From positions 10,850,001 to 10,914,000 of the forward strand of contig NZ_CP034550.1 of NCBI RefSeq assembly GCF_009498035.1: DNA of 64,000 nt, read 5' to 3'. The stretch's first letter is position 1. Every line of letters begins with the position of its first letter. A program made the position numbers and the translations under genes. Of this stretch, positions 51,610 to 60,855 are shown one piece after another. The stretch comes from Saccharothrix syringae. GTDB lineage: Bacteria > Actinomycetota > Actinomycetes > Mycobacteriales > Pseudonocardiaceae. Under the pieces are notes generated by a model. That model worked only from the letters and a program-made list of their open reading frames with translations, searched no databases and had not been told where the DNA came from.

Positions 51610-51765
51610 CCCGCGCGAGTCGAACCCCCAGAACCCTCGTGTCGAACCTCCGGAACCCCCGGGTTCGACGTTCGCGCGTGAACCGGTCGGCCGCCGGGGG
51701 GCCTGAACGTGGAACTCGGGGGTCGTGGAGGTTCGACACGAGGGGTGCGGGTGTTCGACTCGCGG
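51610..51765. repeat. Imperfect long inverted repeat with GTTCGAC units
   Basis: Arms 51610-51651 and 51727-51765 are near-complements over about 38 bp, and five GTCGAAC or GTTCGAC heptamers occur within the element. It fills the gap between two convergent genes and could act as a terminator or be a dispersed palindromic element. Confidence 0.7.
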
Positions 51766-51766
51766 G

Positions 51767-52339
51767 TCAGTTGCGGCGGATGTCGGTGGGGTAGGTGGCC
51801 AGGAGGGCGGTCGGCATGCCCTGGCGGCGCAGGACGCGGCCCCAGAGGTCGACGTTCGGCGGGGTCACCACGTCGTCCGGCAGGCCCTTGACCACGATCC
51901 AGTCGCCGCGGGAGATCTCGTCGCCCAGCTGGCCCTCGCTCCAGCCCGAGTAGCCCACGAACACGCGCATGCCGCGCACCCTCGGCGCGAGGGAGTCCGG
52001 GTCCGCGTCCAGGTCGACCAGGGCCACGGGGCCGTGCACGCCGACGACACCTTCGAGTGAACTCATGTCCTCCCCGGTGCGCATCGCGGCCAGGCAGAGG
52101 GCCGTCTTCTGCTCCACCGGGCCGCCGATGTAGACCGCCCGGGGGCGGGACACGTGCCGGCCCCACGCGGGCAGGACGTCGTGGACGGCGACCTCGCTGG
52201 GCCGGTTCAGCACGACACCGAGGGTGCCCTTGCCGCGGTGGTCGATCACGTAGACCACGGTCCGCCGGAAGTTGGGGTCGGTCAGGCTCGGTGCCGCGAC
52301 CAGCAGCGAACCCGGTTCGACTTCGGCATCAGGGCGCAC
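51767..52339 (-). CDS. YqgE/AlgH-family protein (UPF0301)
   Basis: A 190-residue protein of the conserved YqgE/AlgH family. Family features: GSLLVAAPSLTDPNFRRTVVYVIDHRGKGTLGVVLNRPSE at the N-terminus (in two pieces), the central IGGPVEQKTALCLA, RVFVGYSGWSEGQLGDEI, GDWIVVKG and DLWGRVLRRQG. The biochemical role is not established. The GTG start follows GATCAT by 6 nt. Its position between leuS and an MFS gene is conserved with mycobacteria (Rv0037-Rv0041). Confidence 0.93.
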   Translation of the reverse strand: MRPDAEVEPGSLLVAAPSLTDPNFRRTVVYVIDHRGKGTLGVVLNRPSEVAVHDVLPAWGRHVSRPRAVYIGGPVEQKTALCLAAMRTGEDMSSLEGVVGVHGPVALVDLDADPDSLAPRVRGMRVFVGYSGWSEGQLGDEISRGDWIVVKGLPDDVVTPPNVDLWGRVLRRQGMPTALLATYPTDIRRN

Positions 52340-52564
52340 GTCCCCATGATCCCAGACGGGCGCTCGGGCACATCCCGGACGGAGGGGCGGGGTGGGGGAG
52401 GGCGCGGCACGCGTGAGGTGGCGGTGTGCGCGGCGGGGGAGGGGGCGGGTCGGGCGCGTCCCGGAAAGAGCCGGCGGAGTGGTGCCGGCGGCGGGAACAT
52501 CCGGGTTACCGTTGTCGTTGTACGACCTGCCAGGCGCCATCGAGTCCCCCGGGCCCACTCAAAA

Positions 52565-52668
52565 CCGCCTTCGCGGAATACCGTCCGGCTGGAGCCGCGT
52601 AGCGCGCAGCGCCGAGAGGCGACCGGGCGCCTGGCACCGGGGAGGCCGGACCCGCACGGGTCCGGCCT
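52565..52668 (+). other. Candidate structured RNA with terminator
   Basis: In the 645-nt gap between two divergent genes lie successive small hairpins (CCGC-CTTC-GCGG at 52565-52576, CGGC-TGGA-GCCG at 52586-52597) and then a perfect 12-bp terminator-like stem (AGGCCGGACCCG, 52643-52668) followed by TTCC. No frame here looks protein-coding. It may be a small RNA or leader. Confidence 0.35.
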
Positions 52669-52677
52669 TCCGCGGTT

Positions 52678-52945
52678 CACCACCCCGGCGGCTCCGCCCC
52701 ACCACCCCGGCGGTTCCCCGCACCACCCCCGGCGGCCCCTCTCGCCACCCTCGGCCCCTCACACCCCCGCCGGCCCTCCCGCCACCCCCGGCGACCCCTC
52801 GTACCCCCGGCGGCCCCTCTCGCCACCCCCGGCGCCCCCTCACACCGCCTCCGGCGGTCCTCCTCACCACCCCGGCGGTTCCCCCGCACCACCCCGGCAC
52901 CTCCCTCTCACCACGCCGGCGTTCCCCCCTCACCGAGCCGCCGGT
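52678..52945. repeat. C-rich degenerate tandem repeat
   Basis: About a dozen imperfect units around CACCCCCGGCGGCCCCTC run up to the MFS promoter, strongly strand-asymmetric in C. No coding function is apparent. Confidence 0.7.
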
Positions 52946-52971
52946 TCACCGGGTCCCGCCGACAAGAGGCA

Positions 52972-52977
52972 TAGGCT
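52972..52977 (+). promoter_or_regulatory. -10 element, leaderless transcript (MFS gene)
   Basis: TAGGCT ends 7 nt before GTG 52985. Confidence 0.4.
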
Positions 52978-52984
52978 CGACGTC

Positions 52985-54307
52985 GTGACCACTGCCGCGG
53001 CCAAGCACCACCTCGGGGTCCGGAGGCTCCTCGCCGCGGCGGACTTCCGCCGGCTGCTCGCCTCCCGGCTGGCCGCCCAGTGCGGCGACGGCCTGTTCCA
53101 GGCCGGGCTCGCGGGCGCGGTGCTGTTCAACCCCGAGCGCCAGGCCGACCCGCTCGCCGTCGCCGCCGGGTTCGCCGTGCTGCTGCTGCCGTACTCGGTG
53201 GTCGGCCCGTTCGCGGGCGCCCTGCTCGACCGGTGGGACCGCCGCCGCGTCCTGGTGGTGGCCAACCTCACCCGCGGCGTGTTCGTCCTGCTCACCGCCG
53301 CCGCGGTCGGGCTGGGCCTGGACGGCGTGCCGCTCTACGCCTCGGCCCTGCTGGTCACCGGGGTGAGCCGGTTCGTCGGCTCGGGCCTGTCCGCCTCCCT
53401 GCCGCACGTGGTGCAACCCGACCACCTGGTCGAGGCCAACGCGGTCGCGGCCACGCTCGGCGCGCTCTCCGCCGTGCTCGGCGCGGGCGTCGCGGTCGGG
53501 CTGCGCGGCCTGTTCGGCGCCGGTGACGGCGGCTCGGCCGCGACCACGGCGTTCGCCCTGGTGGGCTCGCTGCTGGCGGCCTGGTTGGCGATCCGCTTCA
53601 GACCGGGGCGGCTCGGGCCGGACGAGGTGGTCGAGCCCAGCCGCGCGGTCACCGCGGTGGCCCGGGGCCTGCTGGACGGCGCGCGGGCGGTCTGGCGGAC
53701 GCCCAGCGTGGCCGCGGCGCTGCTCGCGCTGCTGGCGCACCGGGCCGCGTTCGGCGCGTCGCTGCTGCTCACCCTGCTGCTGATGCGCAACGCGTTCACC
53801 GACTTCGGCCCGTTCAAGGCGGGCCTGGCCGGGCTGGGCGAGGTGGCCGTGGCCGGTGGCGCGGGCATCCTGGTCGCGGGCCTGGTCACCGACCGGCTGG
53901 TGGCCGTGCTGGGCCGGCGCGGCACGGTGTCCGGCGCGCTGCTGCTGGCCGCGGCCACCCAGCTGGGCCTGGGCCTGCCGATGCTGCTGCCCACCACGCT
54001 GGCCGCGTCGTTCGTGCTCACCTTCGCCGGCCAGGTGGTGAAGCTGTGCGTGGACGCGGCCGTGCAGGGCGACATCGGCGACGAGGTGCGCGGCCGGGTG
54101 TTCGCCCTGTACGACACGCTGTTCAACGTCATGCAGGTGCTCGCGGTCACCGCCGCGGCGGCCGTGGTGCCCCCGGACGGCCGGTCGGCCGGCCTGGTGG
54201 TCGCCGCGACGGTGGCCTACCTGCTCGGACTGCTCGGTTACCTGTTGTTGGTCAAGCGGGCACCGCTGCCGGTCGGCGACGGCCGGGCCCGCGGGTCAGC
54301 GCGGTAG
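52985..54307 (+). CDS. MFS transporter
   Basis: A 440-residue major facilitator with about 12 membrane helices, in the position of Rv0037c. The N-terminal half has RLLASRLAAQCGDGLFQAGLAG and the MFS loop motif GALLDRWDRRRVLV between helices 2 and 3; later helices include SLLLTLLLMRNAF and the DRLVAVLGRRGTV repeat of the loop. Similarity is to the enterobactin-exporter-like (MFS_3) group; substrate unknown. GTG start with a leaderless-type promoter. Its 3' end overlaps the convergent LuxR-type gene by 12 nt. Confidence 0.9.
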   Translation: MTTAAAKHHLGVRRLLAAADFRRLLASRLAAQCGDGLFQAGLAGAVLFNPERQADPLAVAAGFAVLLLPYSVVGPFAGALLDRWDRRRVLVVANLTRGVFVLLTAAAVGLGLDGVPLYASALLVTGVSRFVGSGLSASLPHVVQPDHLVEANAVAATLGALSAVLGAGVAVGLRGLFGAGDGGSAATTAFALVGSLLAAWLAIRFRPGRLGPDEVVEPSRAVTAVARGLLDGARAVWRTPSVAAALLALLAHRAAFGASLLLTLLLMRNAFTDFGPFKAGLAGLGEVAVAGGAGILVAGLVTDRLVAVLGRRGTVSGALLLAAATQLGLGLPMLLPTTLAASFVLTFAGQVVKLCVDAAVQGDIGDEVRGRVFALYDTLFNVMQVLAVTAAAAVVPPDGRSAGLVVAATVAYLLGLLGYLLLVKRAPLPVGDGRARGSAR

Positions 54308-54553
54308 CGGCAGCCGGATCATCCCCGTCTCGTGGGCGTAGACCACCGCGGCCATCCGGTCGCGCAGGTTCAGCGCCCGCAGGATCTCCGACACCACCGC
54401 TCCCACCTGGACCTGGCTCATCGCCAGGACCCGCGCTATCTCGTGGTCGGCCAGGCCGCGGGCGAGGCACCTGAGCACCGCCCGCTGCCGGTCCGACAGC
54501 GTTTCCAGCCCCTTCACCCGGGTGCCCCCCTCGGACAATCCCCAAGCGTTCAT
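54296..54553 (-). CDS. Stand-alone LuxR-type helix-turn-helix protein
   Basis: An 85-residue protein that is almost only a GerE/LuxR DNA-binding domain: LSDRQRAVLRCLARGLADHEIARVLAM, then VGAVVSEILRALNLRDRMAAVVYA. There is no receiver or sensor domain. The usual sequence is slightly altered at the recognition helix (SQVQVGAVV in place of SxxTVKxHV). Such small proteins act as regulators on their own or are reduced response regulators. GTG-rich upstream TGGGGGTGG may serve as ribosome binding site. Confidence 0.8.
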   Translation of the reverse strand: MNAWGLSEGGTRVKGLETLSDRQRAVLRCLARGLADHEIARVLAMSQVQVGAVVSEILRALNLRDRMAAVVYAHETGMIRLPLPR

Positions 54554-54640
54554 GCGAAACCACCCCCAGTGCGCGTGAGGCGCACAGAGTCATGCTCCCG
54601 CAACAGGCTGTCACTGGCCAAGCGAAAAGACCCGTATAGG

Positions 54641-56092
54641 TCACTCCGGGCAACCGGTTGGCGGCTCGATGCCCTCCGCTCGGGCCCACGCCAGCAGCTC
54701 CGCGACGGCCTCGTCGTGGTCGAGCGGCCCCCGGTCGAGGCGCAGCTCCTTGAGGAACTTCCACGCGCGGCCGACCTGCGGGCCGGGCGGCAGGCCCAGC
54801 AGCCGCATGATCTCGTTGCCGTCGAGGTCGGGGCGGACGCGCTTGAGGTCCTCCTCGGCCGCGATCCGCTCGATCCGGCGCTCCAGGTCGTCGTAGGTGC
54901 GCTGGAGGGCGTTGGCCTTGCGCTTGTTCCGGGTCGTGCAGTCGGCCCGGACGAGCTTGTGCAGGCGGGTGAGCAGGTGGCCCGCGTCGGTGACGTAGCG
55001 GCGCACCGCCGAGTCGGTCCACTCGCCCGTGCCGTAGCCGTGGAAGCGCAGGTGGAGGTACACGAGCTGGGCGACGTCCTCGGTGATCTCCTTGGAGAAC
55101 TTCAACGCGCGCAAACGCTTGCGGACCATCTTGGCGCCGACCACCTCGTGGTGGTGGAACGACACCCCGCCGCCCTCCTCGAACCGCCGGGTGTCCGGCT
55201 TGCCGATGTCGTGCAGCAGGGCCGCCAGGCGCAGCACCAGGTCCGGCTCCGGCCCGTCCTCCAGGTCGACCGCCTGCTCCAGCACCACCAGGGAGTGCTG
55301 GTAGACGTCCTTGTGCTGGTGGTGCTCGTCGATCTCCAGCCGCATGGCGGGCAGCTCGGGCAGCACCACGTCGGCGAGCCCGGTGTCGACCACGAGCTCC
55401 ACGCCCGCGCGCGGGTCCGCGCCGGTGAGCAGCTTGGCCAGCTCGGCCTGGACCCGCTCGGCGGTGATGCGCCCCAGCTCACCCGCCATCGCGGTCATGG
55501 CCTCGCGGACGCGCGGCGCGACGCGGAAGCCGAGCTGGGAGGCGAAGCGGGCGGCGCGCAGCATCCGCAGCGGGTCGTCGGAGAACGACTCCTGCGGGGT
55601 GGCGGGGGTGTCCAGGACGCGGTCGCGCAGCGCCCGCCGGCCACCGGTCGGGTCGACCAGCTCGCGGTTGACCACGTCGTAGGCCATCGCGTTGACCGTG
55701 AAGTCGCGGCGGACCAGGTCGCCCTCGACGGTGTCGCCGAAGGTCACCTCGGGGTTGCGGCTGACGCCGTCGTAGGCGTCGGCGCGGAACGTGGTGACCT
55801 CGACGGTCTGGCCGCGCTTGGTCGCGCCGACCGTGCCGTAGGCGATGCCGGTGTCCCAGATGGCGTCGGCCCAGCCCTTGAGCAGGGACGTGATCCGGTC
55901 GGGGCGCGCGTCGGTGGTGAAGTCCAGGTCACCGGACAGGCGACCGAGCAGCGCGTCCCGCACGCTGCCGCCGACCAGGTAGAGCCGGTGGCCTGCCGCG
56001 GCGAAGCGGGCGGCCAGCTCGTCGGCGACGGGCGAGGTGCTGAGCGGTTCCACCGCGGCATTGTCCACGGCGGTGGCTTCGGGTCCGGACAC
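54641..56092 (-). CDS. cca: CCA tRNA nucleotidyltransferase (PcnA-type)
   Basis: Adds or repairs the 3' CCA of tRNA. The 483-residue protein has the class II nucleotidyltransferase head (LYLVGGSVRDALLGRLSGDLDFTTDA in two motifs, with the catalytic DxD), RRDFTVNAMAYD, the ERxxxELxKLL-type region RVQAELAKLLTG, and an added HD domain (LLHDIGKPDTR, VSFHHHEVVGAKM). The arrangement matches mycobacterial PcnA (Rv3907c), divergent from the Nudix gene as there. GTG start with TACCCT 8 nt upstream, apparently leaderless; a GTG eight codons later is an alternative. Confidence 0.94.
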   Translation of the reverse strand: MSGPEATAVDNAAVEPLSTSPVADELAARFAAAGHRLYLVGGSVRDALLGRLSGDLDFTTDARPDRITSLLKGWADAIWDTGIAYGTVGATKRGQTVEVTTFRADAYDGVSRNPEVTFGDTVEGDLVRRDFTVNAMAYDVVNRELVDPTGGRRALRDRVLDTPATPQESFSDDPLRMLRAARFASQLGFRVAPRVREAMTAMAGELGRITAERVQAELAKLLTGADPRAGVELVVDTGLADVVLPELPAMRLEIDEHHQHKDVYQHSLVVLEQAVDLEDGPEPDLVLRLAALLHDIGKPDTRRFEEGGGVSFHHHEVVGAKMVRKRLRALKFSKEITEDVAQLVYLHLRFHGYGTGEWTDSAVRRYVTDAGHLLTRLHKLVRADCTTRNKRKANALQRTYDDLERRIERIAAEEDLKRVRPDLDGNEIMRLLGLPPGPQVGRAWKFLKELRLDRGPLDHDEAVAELLAWARAEGIEPPTGCPE

Positions 56093-56100
56093 GAGGAGCC

Positions 56101-56106
56101 AGGGTA
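56101..56106 (-). promoter_or_regulatory. -10 element, leaderless transcript (cca)
   Basis: TACCCT on the minus strand, 8 nt before GTG 56092. A perfect DnaA-box sequence (TTGTCCACA, 56135-56143) lies about 30 nt further upstream. Confidence 0.45.
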
Positions 56107-56295
56107 CTGGGCCGCCCGGGGCCACCCGAACGAGTTGTCCACAGGGCCGGCACCCGCCGGTGTGCGCGCGCCGCATCGGCAGGCGCGGGCACGGCGCCGG
56201 CCGGCGGTGCCGCTGCCGCCCGACGGAGTACCGCCGCCACCCGTCCGTCACCACCGGCAAGTTGACCATCACGTCCCGTGATCGGCGGTCGCCAC

Positions 56296-56301
56296 TACCA
56301 T
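56296..56301 (+). promoter_or_regulatory. -10 element, leaderless transcript (Nudix gene)
   Basis: TACCAT ends 7 nt before ATG 56309. Confidence 0.45.
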
Positions 56302-56308
56302 CAGGGCC

Positions 56309-56887
56309 ATGCCCCAGTCGTCCGGTCGCTCCGGCGGTCCCAAGCCGAGGCGCCGGAACCGGCGCCGGGGCAGGCGGCTGAAGACCGTGGACGAGACCTC
56401 GGCGGGTGGGCTGGTGCTGGACTTCGAGCAGCGCGCGGCGGCCGTGATCGGCCGGCTGGACCGGCGCGGGCGCCTGCTGTGGTCCCTGCCGAAGGGCCAC
56501 ATCGAGGCCGGTGAGACCGCGGAGCAGACCGCGGTGCGCGAGGTCGCGGAGGAAACCGGTATTCATAGCAGGGTGCTCCGGCCGCTCGGCTCGATCGACT
56601 ACTGGTTCGTCGCCGAGGACCGGCGGGTGCACAAGACCGTCCACCACTTCCTGCTGGAGGCGTTGGGCGGCGAGCTTTCCGACGAGGACGTGGAGGTCAC
56701 CGAGGTGGCGTGGGTGCCCCTTGGCGAACTGGACGAGCGGCTCGCCTACGCGGACGAGCGCCGACTGGTGCGCCGTGCCGCCGAACTGATCTCCGAGCAC
56801 CACGAGACCCGGTGCCGCGAGACCGGGTACCAGCAGACCGGGCACCGGACGACCGGGTACCGGACGGACGGAGCGGAGTCGGCGTGA
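56309..56887 (+). CDS. Nudix hydrolase (MutT4-like)
   Basis: A 192-residue hydrolase of nucleoside-diphosphate-linked substrates. After a very basic N-terminus ([14 protein letters not shown]) the Nudix box is complete: [20 protein letters not shown] followed by TGI, fitting Gx5Ex7REUxEExGU. The C-terminal 30 residues contain degenerate repeats ([18 protein letters not shown]). The position between cca and the DUF6049 gene corresponds to Rv3908 (mutT4). The stop codon overlaps the start of the next gene. Confidence 0.92.
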   Translation: MPQSSGRSGGPKPRRRNRRRGRRLKTVDETSAGGLVLDFEQRAAAVIGRLDRRGRLLWSLPKGHIEAGETAEQTAVREVAEETGIHSRVLRPLGSIDYWFVAEDRRVHKTVHHFLLEALGGELSDEDVEVTEVAWVPLGELDERLAYADERRLVRRAAELISEHHETRCRETGYQQTGHRTTGYRTDGAESA

Positions 56888-59184
56888 AACGGCTGCTGGC
56901 CGCGGTGGCGGCGGCGGTGGTGGTCATCGTGACCTCCGGCGCGCCCGCGCACGCGGCGCCCCAGGACGGCAGGCTGCCGGTCCGGCCCGCGCCGGCCACC
57001 CAGGTGTGGGCCACCCGCGCGCTGTCGAGCCAACCCGGCCAGCAGTCGCAGGTCTACCTGCGCCTGGACGTGGAGGAGCTGACCCCGCGGGTGGTCACCG
57101 CGGGCACCGACCGGATCACCATCCGGGGCAAGGTGGTCAACGTCGGCGACCGGTTCATCGAGGACATCGAGCTGCGCCTGGAGCGCGGCCGGGTGCTGAC
57201 CGACGAGGAGCAGGTCCGCCAGGCCCTGCGCGAACCGGCCGACGCCGAGTTCGTGCAGCCCGCCTTCACCCGGATCGCCGACCGCCTGGAGCAGGACGAG
57301 TCCAAGCCGTTCGAGCTGTCCGTGCCGCTGCGCGGCGGCGACCGGACCTCGCTGCAGATCGACGAGCCCGGCATCTACCCGATCCTGGCCAACATCAACG
57401 GCACCCCCGACTTCGGCGGCCGGGCGCGGCTGGCCGCGCTGAGCACGCTGCTGCCGGTCGTCGCGGTGCCCGGCGGCGAGGCGCCCGCGCCGCCCGCGGA
57501 CCCGGCCAAGGTCACCCTGCTGTGGCCGCTGGCCGACCGGCCGCGGCTGGTCGGCGTGAACCCGACCGTGCTCACCGACGACGAGCTGGCGTCCTCGATC
57601 GCCATGGGCGGGCGGCTGTGGGGCCTGCTCAAGGCGTACGAGTCGGCGCTGGACAGCCGGCTGGGCGCGGGCGTGTGCCTGGCCGTCGACCCGGACCTGC
57701 TGCGCACGGTCGCGGCGATGGCCGAGGGCTACCAGGTGCGCGGCCAGGGCGCGGGCCGCGGCGAGGGCGAGGCGGAGCTGTGGCTGGCCCAGCTCAAGCT
57801 GCTGGCCGGCGGCCGGTGCGTGGTCGCGCTGCCGGACGCGAGCGCCGACCTGGTCGCGGTGTCCCGGGCCCGGCTGACCGACCTGGGCGCGCTCGCGCTG
57901 GACGGCGCCGAGGTGATCCGCGAGGTGCTGGAGGTGCAGCCGACCGAGGGCCTGACCTGGCCCGAGGACGGCGTGCTCGACCAGCAGACCCTGGACGACC
58001 TCACCGCGGGCGGCGTCACGTCGCTGGTGGTCGACCAGTCCGCGGTGGCGGGCACCCCCGGCACCGGCCCGGTCCGGCTCGACGCGGCGGGCGGCCGGGC
58101 GGTCACCGCCGTGCGCGTCGACGGCATGGTGTCCGACGCGCTCCAGGGCGCGGCGCCGACCCGGCCGGTGGCGGGCGTGACCACGCCGACCGAGAACAGG
58201 CCGGTGTCGGTGCAGAACGCGCTGGCCGCGCTGACCTTCCGGGCCGCGTTCCAGAGCACCGGGCAGCACGTGGTGGTCGCGCCGCCGCGCCGGTGGAACG
58301 CGCCGACCGGCGAGGTGAACACCCTGCTCCAGTCGGCGAAGTCCCTGGTCGACGGCGGTTTCGCGACCCCGGTGGCGCTGGGCTCGCTGCTCGCGGCCCC
58401 GGCCGGGGTGACCGCGGCGCTGAGCTACCCGGTGGAGGCGGGCGCGCGGGAGGTGCCGCCCGCGGTGACCGCCGAGGTGGCCGACGCGTGGACCCGCGTG
58501 GGGCGGCTGGTCGACTCGATGAGCCAGCCCGACGCGGACGGCGCGGAGCCCGTCGACCTGGTCGCCCCGCTGCGGCTGGGCCTGCTGCACGCGGTCTCCG
58601 GGGCGTGGCGCGGCAACGAGAGCGGGGCGCGCGCCGCCCTGGGCATCGCGCGCGAGCAGTCCGACGCGCTGGTGGGCCAGGTCACGGTGACCGAGCCGAA
58701 CAGCCCGATCCTGCTCGGGTCCGGGGACAGCCCGATCCCGCTGTCGGTGAAGAACGGGCTGGACGTGCGGGTGACCGTGCGGGTGCTCATCGAGGACACG
58801 CCGGGCATCGTGGCCAAGGACGCGCAGGAGTACACCCTGCCCGCGCGCGGCGACCGGCTGGTGCCGCTCCAGGTGGAGGTGCTGCGGTCCGGGCGGTTCC
58901 CGGTGCACATCCGCCTGGTCACCACCAGCGGCGTCGAACTGGGCGAGCGGGCCCGGTTGGAGGTGTCCTCCTCGGTGTACGGGACCATCACGGTCGTCAT
59001 CACCGGCCTGGCGGGCGCCGCCCTGGTCCTGCTGTCCGCGCGCCGCATCCACCGGCGGGTGCGGGCGGCGAAGCAGGCCGCGGCGCAGGTGGTCGCCCAG
59101 GCCGCCGAGGACACCCACCCGGACGGAGCAGGCGCGGGGGCGGGCACCGGAGCCGGCACCCCGGAGAGGTCGAGCGCGAGTTGA
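56884..59184 (+). CDS. DUF6049-type secreted/membrane protein (Rv3909-like)
   Basis: A 766-residue protein. A signal peptide ([23 protein letters not shown]) precedes a large extracytoplasmic part with [31 protein letters not shown] in its first domain and [13 protein letters not shown] later, and a C-terminal membrane helix ([20 protein letters not shown]) followed by a basic cytoplasmic tail. Length and order fit the actinobacterial protein always found between mutT4 and murJ. Function is unknown; peptidoglycan or envelope assembly is inferred from the neighbours. GTG start overlaps the Nudix stop (4 nt). Confidence 0.88.
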   Translation: MKRLLAAVAAAVVVIVTSGAPAHAAPQDGRLPVRPAPATQVWATRALSSQPGQQSQVYLRLDVEELTPRVVTAGTDRITIRGKVVNVGDRFIEDIELRLERGRVLTDEEQVRQALREPADAEFVQPAFTRIADRLEQDESKPFELSVPLRGGDRTSLQIDEPGIYPILANINGTPDFGGRARLAALSTLLPVVAVPGGEAPAPPADPAKVTLLWPLADRPRLVGVNPTVLTDDELASSIAMGGRLWGLLKAYESALDSRLGAGVCLAVDPDLLRTVAAMAEGYQVRGQGAGRGEGEAELWLAQLKLLAGGRCVVALPDASADLVAVSRARLTDLGALALDGAEVIREVLEVQPTEGLTWPEDGVLDQQTLDDLTAGGVTSLVVDQSAVAGTPGTGPVRLDAAGGRAVTAVRVDGMVSDALQGAAPTRPVAGVTTPTENRPVSVQNALAALTFRAAFQSTGQHVVVAPPRRWNAPTGEVNTLLQSAKSLVDGGFATPVALGSLLAAPAGVTAALSYPVEAGAREVPPAVTAEVADAWTRVGRLVDSMSQPDADGAEPVDLVAPLRLGLLHAVSGAWRGNESGARAALGIAREQSDALVGQVTVTEPNSPILLGSGDSPIPLSVKNGLDVRVTVRVLIEDTPGIVAKDAQEYTLPARGDRLVPLQVEVLRSGRFPVHIRLVTTSGVELGERARLEVSSSVYGTITVVITGLAGAALVLLSARRIHRRVRAAKQAAAQVVAQAAEDTHPDGAGAGAGTGAGTPERSSAS

Positions 59185-59195
59185 GCGGAACAGCC

Positions 59196-60818
59196 GTGAC
59201 CCAACAAGAGCAGGAACAGCAGCGGGAGCCGTCGCTGGCGCGCGCCGGCGGCTCCATGGCCATCGCCACGATCGTCAGCCGCGCCTCCGGCCTGCTGTCG
59301 AAGCTGCTGCTGGTCACCTTCGTCGGCGTCGACGTGCTCAACGACTCCTACCAGGTCGCCACCACGCTGCCCACGATGATCAACGAGCTGCTGCTCGGCG
59401 GTGTGCTGACCAGCGTGGCCATCCCGCTGCTGGTGCGCGCCGAGAAGGAGGACGGCGACGGCGGCGAGTCGTACGCGCAGTGGATGATCACCATGGCGGC
59501 GGTGGTGCTGGGCATCGGCACGGCCGTGGCCATCGCCTGCGCGCCGCTGCTGACCGCGCTGTTCATCGACTCCTCCAACGCCAACCCGGCGCTGGTCACC
59601 GCGTTCGCCTACCTGGTGCTGCCGGGCATCGTGTTCTACGGCCTGTCGGCGCTGCTCGGCGCGATCCTCAACACCCGCAACGTGTTCGGCCTGCCCACCT
59701 GGGCACCGGTGCTCAACAACGTCGTGGTGATCGTGACGCTGTGCGCGTACTGGCTGATGCCGGGCGAGATCTCGCTCGACCCGGTGCGGATGGGCGAGCC
59801 GAAACTGCTGGTCCTGGGCCTGGGCACGATGGCGGGCGTGGCGCTGCAGGCGCTGGTCCTGGTGCCCGCGATGCGGCGGACCGGGTTCCGGTTCCGCTGG
59901 CGCTGGGGGTGGGACCGCAGGCTGGCCGAGTTCGGCGGCCTGGCGTTCTGGGTGCTGCTGTACGTGGCGCTCGGGTTCGTCAGCATGGTGGTGCTGACCC
60001 GCGTGGCCACCGGCGACGACGGCGCGATCACCGCCTACAACATGCAGTGGCTGATCGCCCAGGTGCCCTACGGCGTGCTGGGCGTGTCGCTGCTGACCGC
60101 GCTGATGCCGAGGATGAGCCGCGCCGCGGCGGCGGACGACACGGGCGCGCTGGTCGGCGACCTGTCGTTCGGCAACCGGATGTCGGCGGTGCTGCTGATG
60201 CCGTTCAGCGCGCTGCTGACCGTGGCGGGCGTGTCGATCGGCGTGGCGGTGTTCGCGCACGGCGAGTCGACCGTCGAGGACGGCAGGCAGATCGGCACGG
60301 CGCTGGCGCTGTCGGCGTTCGGCCTGGTCCCGTACGCGATCACGCTGCTCCAGCTGCGCGTGTTCTACGCGCTCAAGGACGCCCGGACGCCCACCCTCAT
60401 CCAGGCGGTGATCGTGGTGGTGCGGATCGCGCTGCTCTACGGGTTCCGGGAGTTCTCGCCGCCGGGCAAGCTGGCGGTGGGCGTGTCGATCGCGATGTCG
60501 CTGAGCTTCGTGGTCGGCGCGCTGGTGGGGCAGGTGTGGCTGCGCGTCAGGCTGGGCCGGCTGCGGACGGGCTACACCGCGTGGACCATCTGCCTGACCG
60601 TGGTGGCGTCCGCGATCGCGTTCGGCGCGGCCACCGGGCTGGCCTGGCTGGTCGTCCAGATCCTGGGAACCGGTTCCCCCGTTCTGGACGCCTGGGTCGA
60701 GCTGGTGATCCAGGGCGTGGTGGGCCTGCCGCTGAGCTTCGCCCTGCTGGCGCTGTTCCGGGTGCCCGAGGTGAAGCCCGCGGTGGCCAAGATCAGTCGT
60801 TTGGTGGGGCGTCGATGA
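59196..60818 (+). CDS. murJ: Lipid II flippase MurJ
   Basis: Flips lipid-linked peptidoglycan precursor across the membrane. The 540-residue protein has the MurJ/MviN pattern of about 14 helices: SMAIATIVSRASGLLSKLLLV, NELLLGGVLTSVAIPLL, LGAILNTRNVFGLPTWAPVLNN in part, VALGFVSMVVLTRVA, QVPYGVLGVSLLTALMPRMS and QLRVFYALKDARTPTL. GTG 59196 is chosen; TTG 59181, which overlaps the upstream stop, is also possible. In M. tuberculosis the flippase is fused to a pseudokinase; here that part is a separate gene downstream. Confidence 0.95.
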   Translation: MTQQEQEQQREPSLARAGGSMAIATIVSRASGLLSKLLLVTFVGVDVLNDSYQVATTLPTMINELLLGGVLTSVAIPLLVRAEKEDGDGGESYAQWMITMAAVVLGIGTAVAIACAPLLTALFIDSSNANPALVTAFAYLVLPGIVFYGLSALLGAILNTRNVFGLPTWAPVLNNVVVIVTLCAYWLMPGEISLDPVRMGEPKLLVLGLGTMAGVALQALVLVPAMRRTGFRFRWRWGWDRRLAEFGGLAFWVLLYVALGFVSMVVLTRVATGDDGAITAYNMQWLIAQVPYGVLGVSLLTALMPRMSRAAAADDTGALVGDLSFGNRMSAVLLMPFSALLTVAGVSIGVAVFAHGESTVEDGRQIGTALALSAFGLVPYAITLLQLRVFYALKDARTPTLIQAVIVVVRIALLYGFREFSPPGKLAVGVSIAMSLSFVVGALVGQVWLRVRLGRLRTGYTAWTICLTVVASAIAFGAATGLAWLVVQILGTGSPVLDAWVELVIQGVVGLPLSFALLALFRVPEVKPAVAKISRLVGRR

Positions 60819-60842
60819 CCGCTGCGGCGCGCCCGGTTCCCG

Positions 60843-60848
60843 TACGCT
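60843..60848 (+). promoter_or_regulatory. -10 element, leaderless transcript (pseudokinase)
   Basis: TACGCT ends 7 nt before GTG 60856, so the pseudokinase may have its own promoter besides the murJ operon. Confidence 0.4.
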
Positions 60849-60855
60849 CGGGCCC

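Noticed and set aside
52282..52683. Minus-strand open frame upstream of the YqgE/AlgH gene
   Set aside because: It is Arg/Pro-rich with no family signature and runs through a terminator-like hairpin, so it was not called as a gene.
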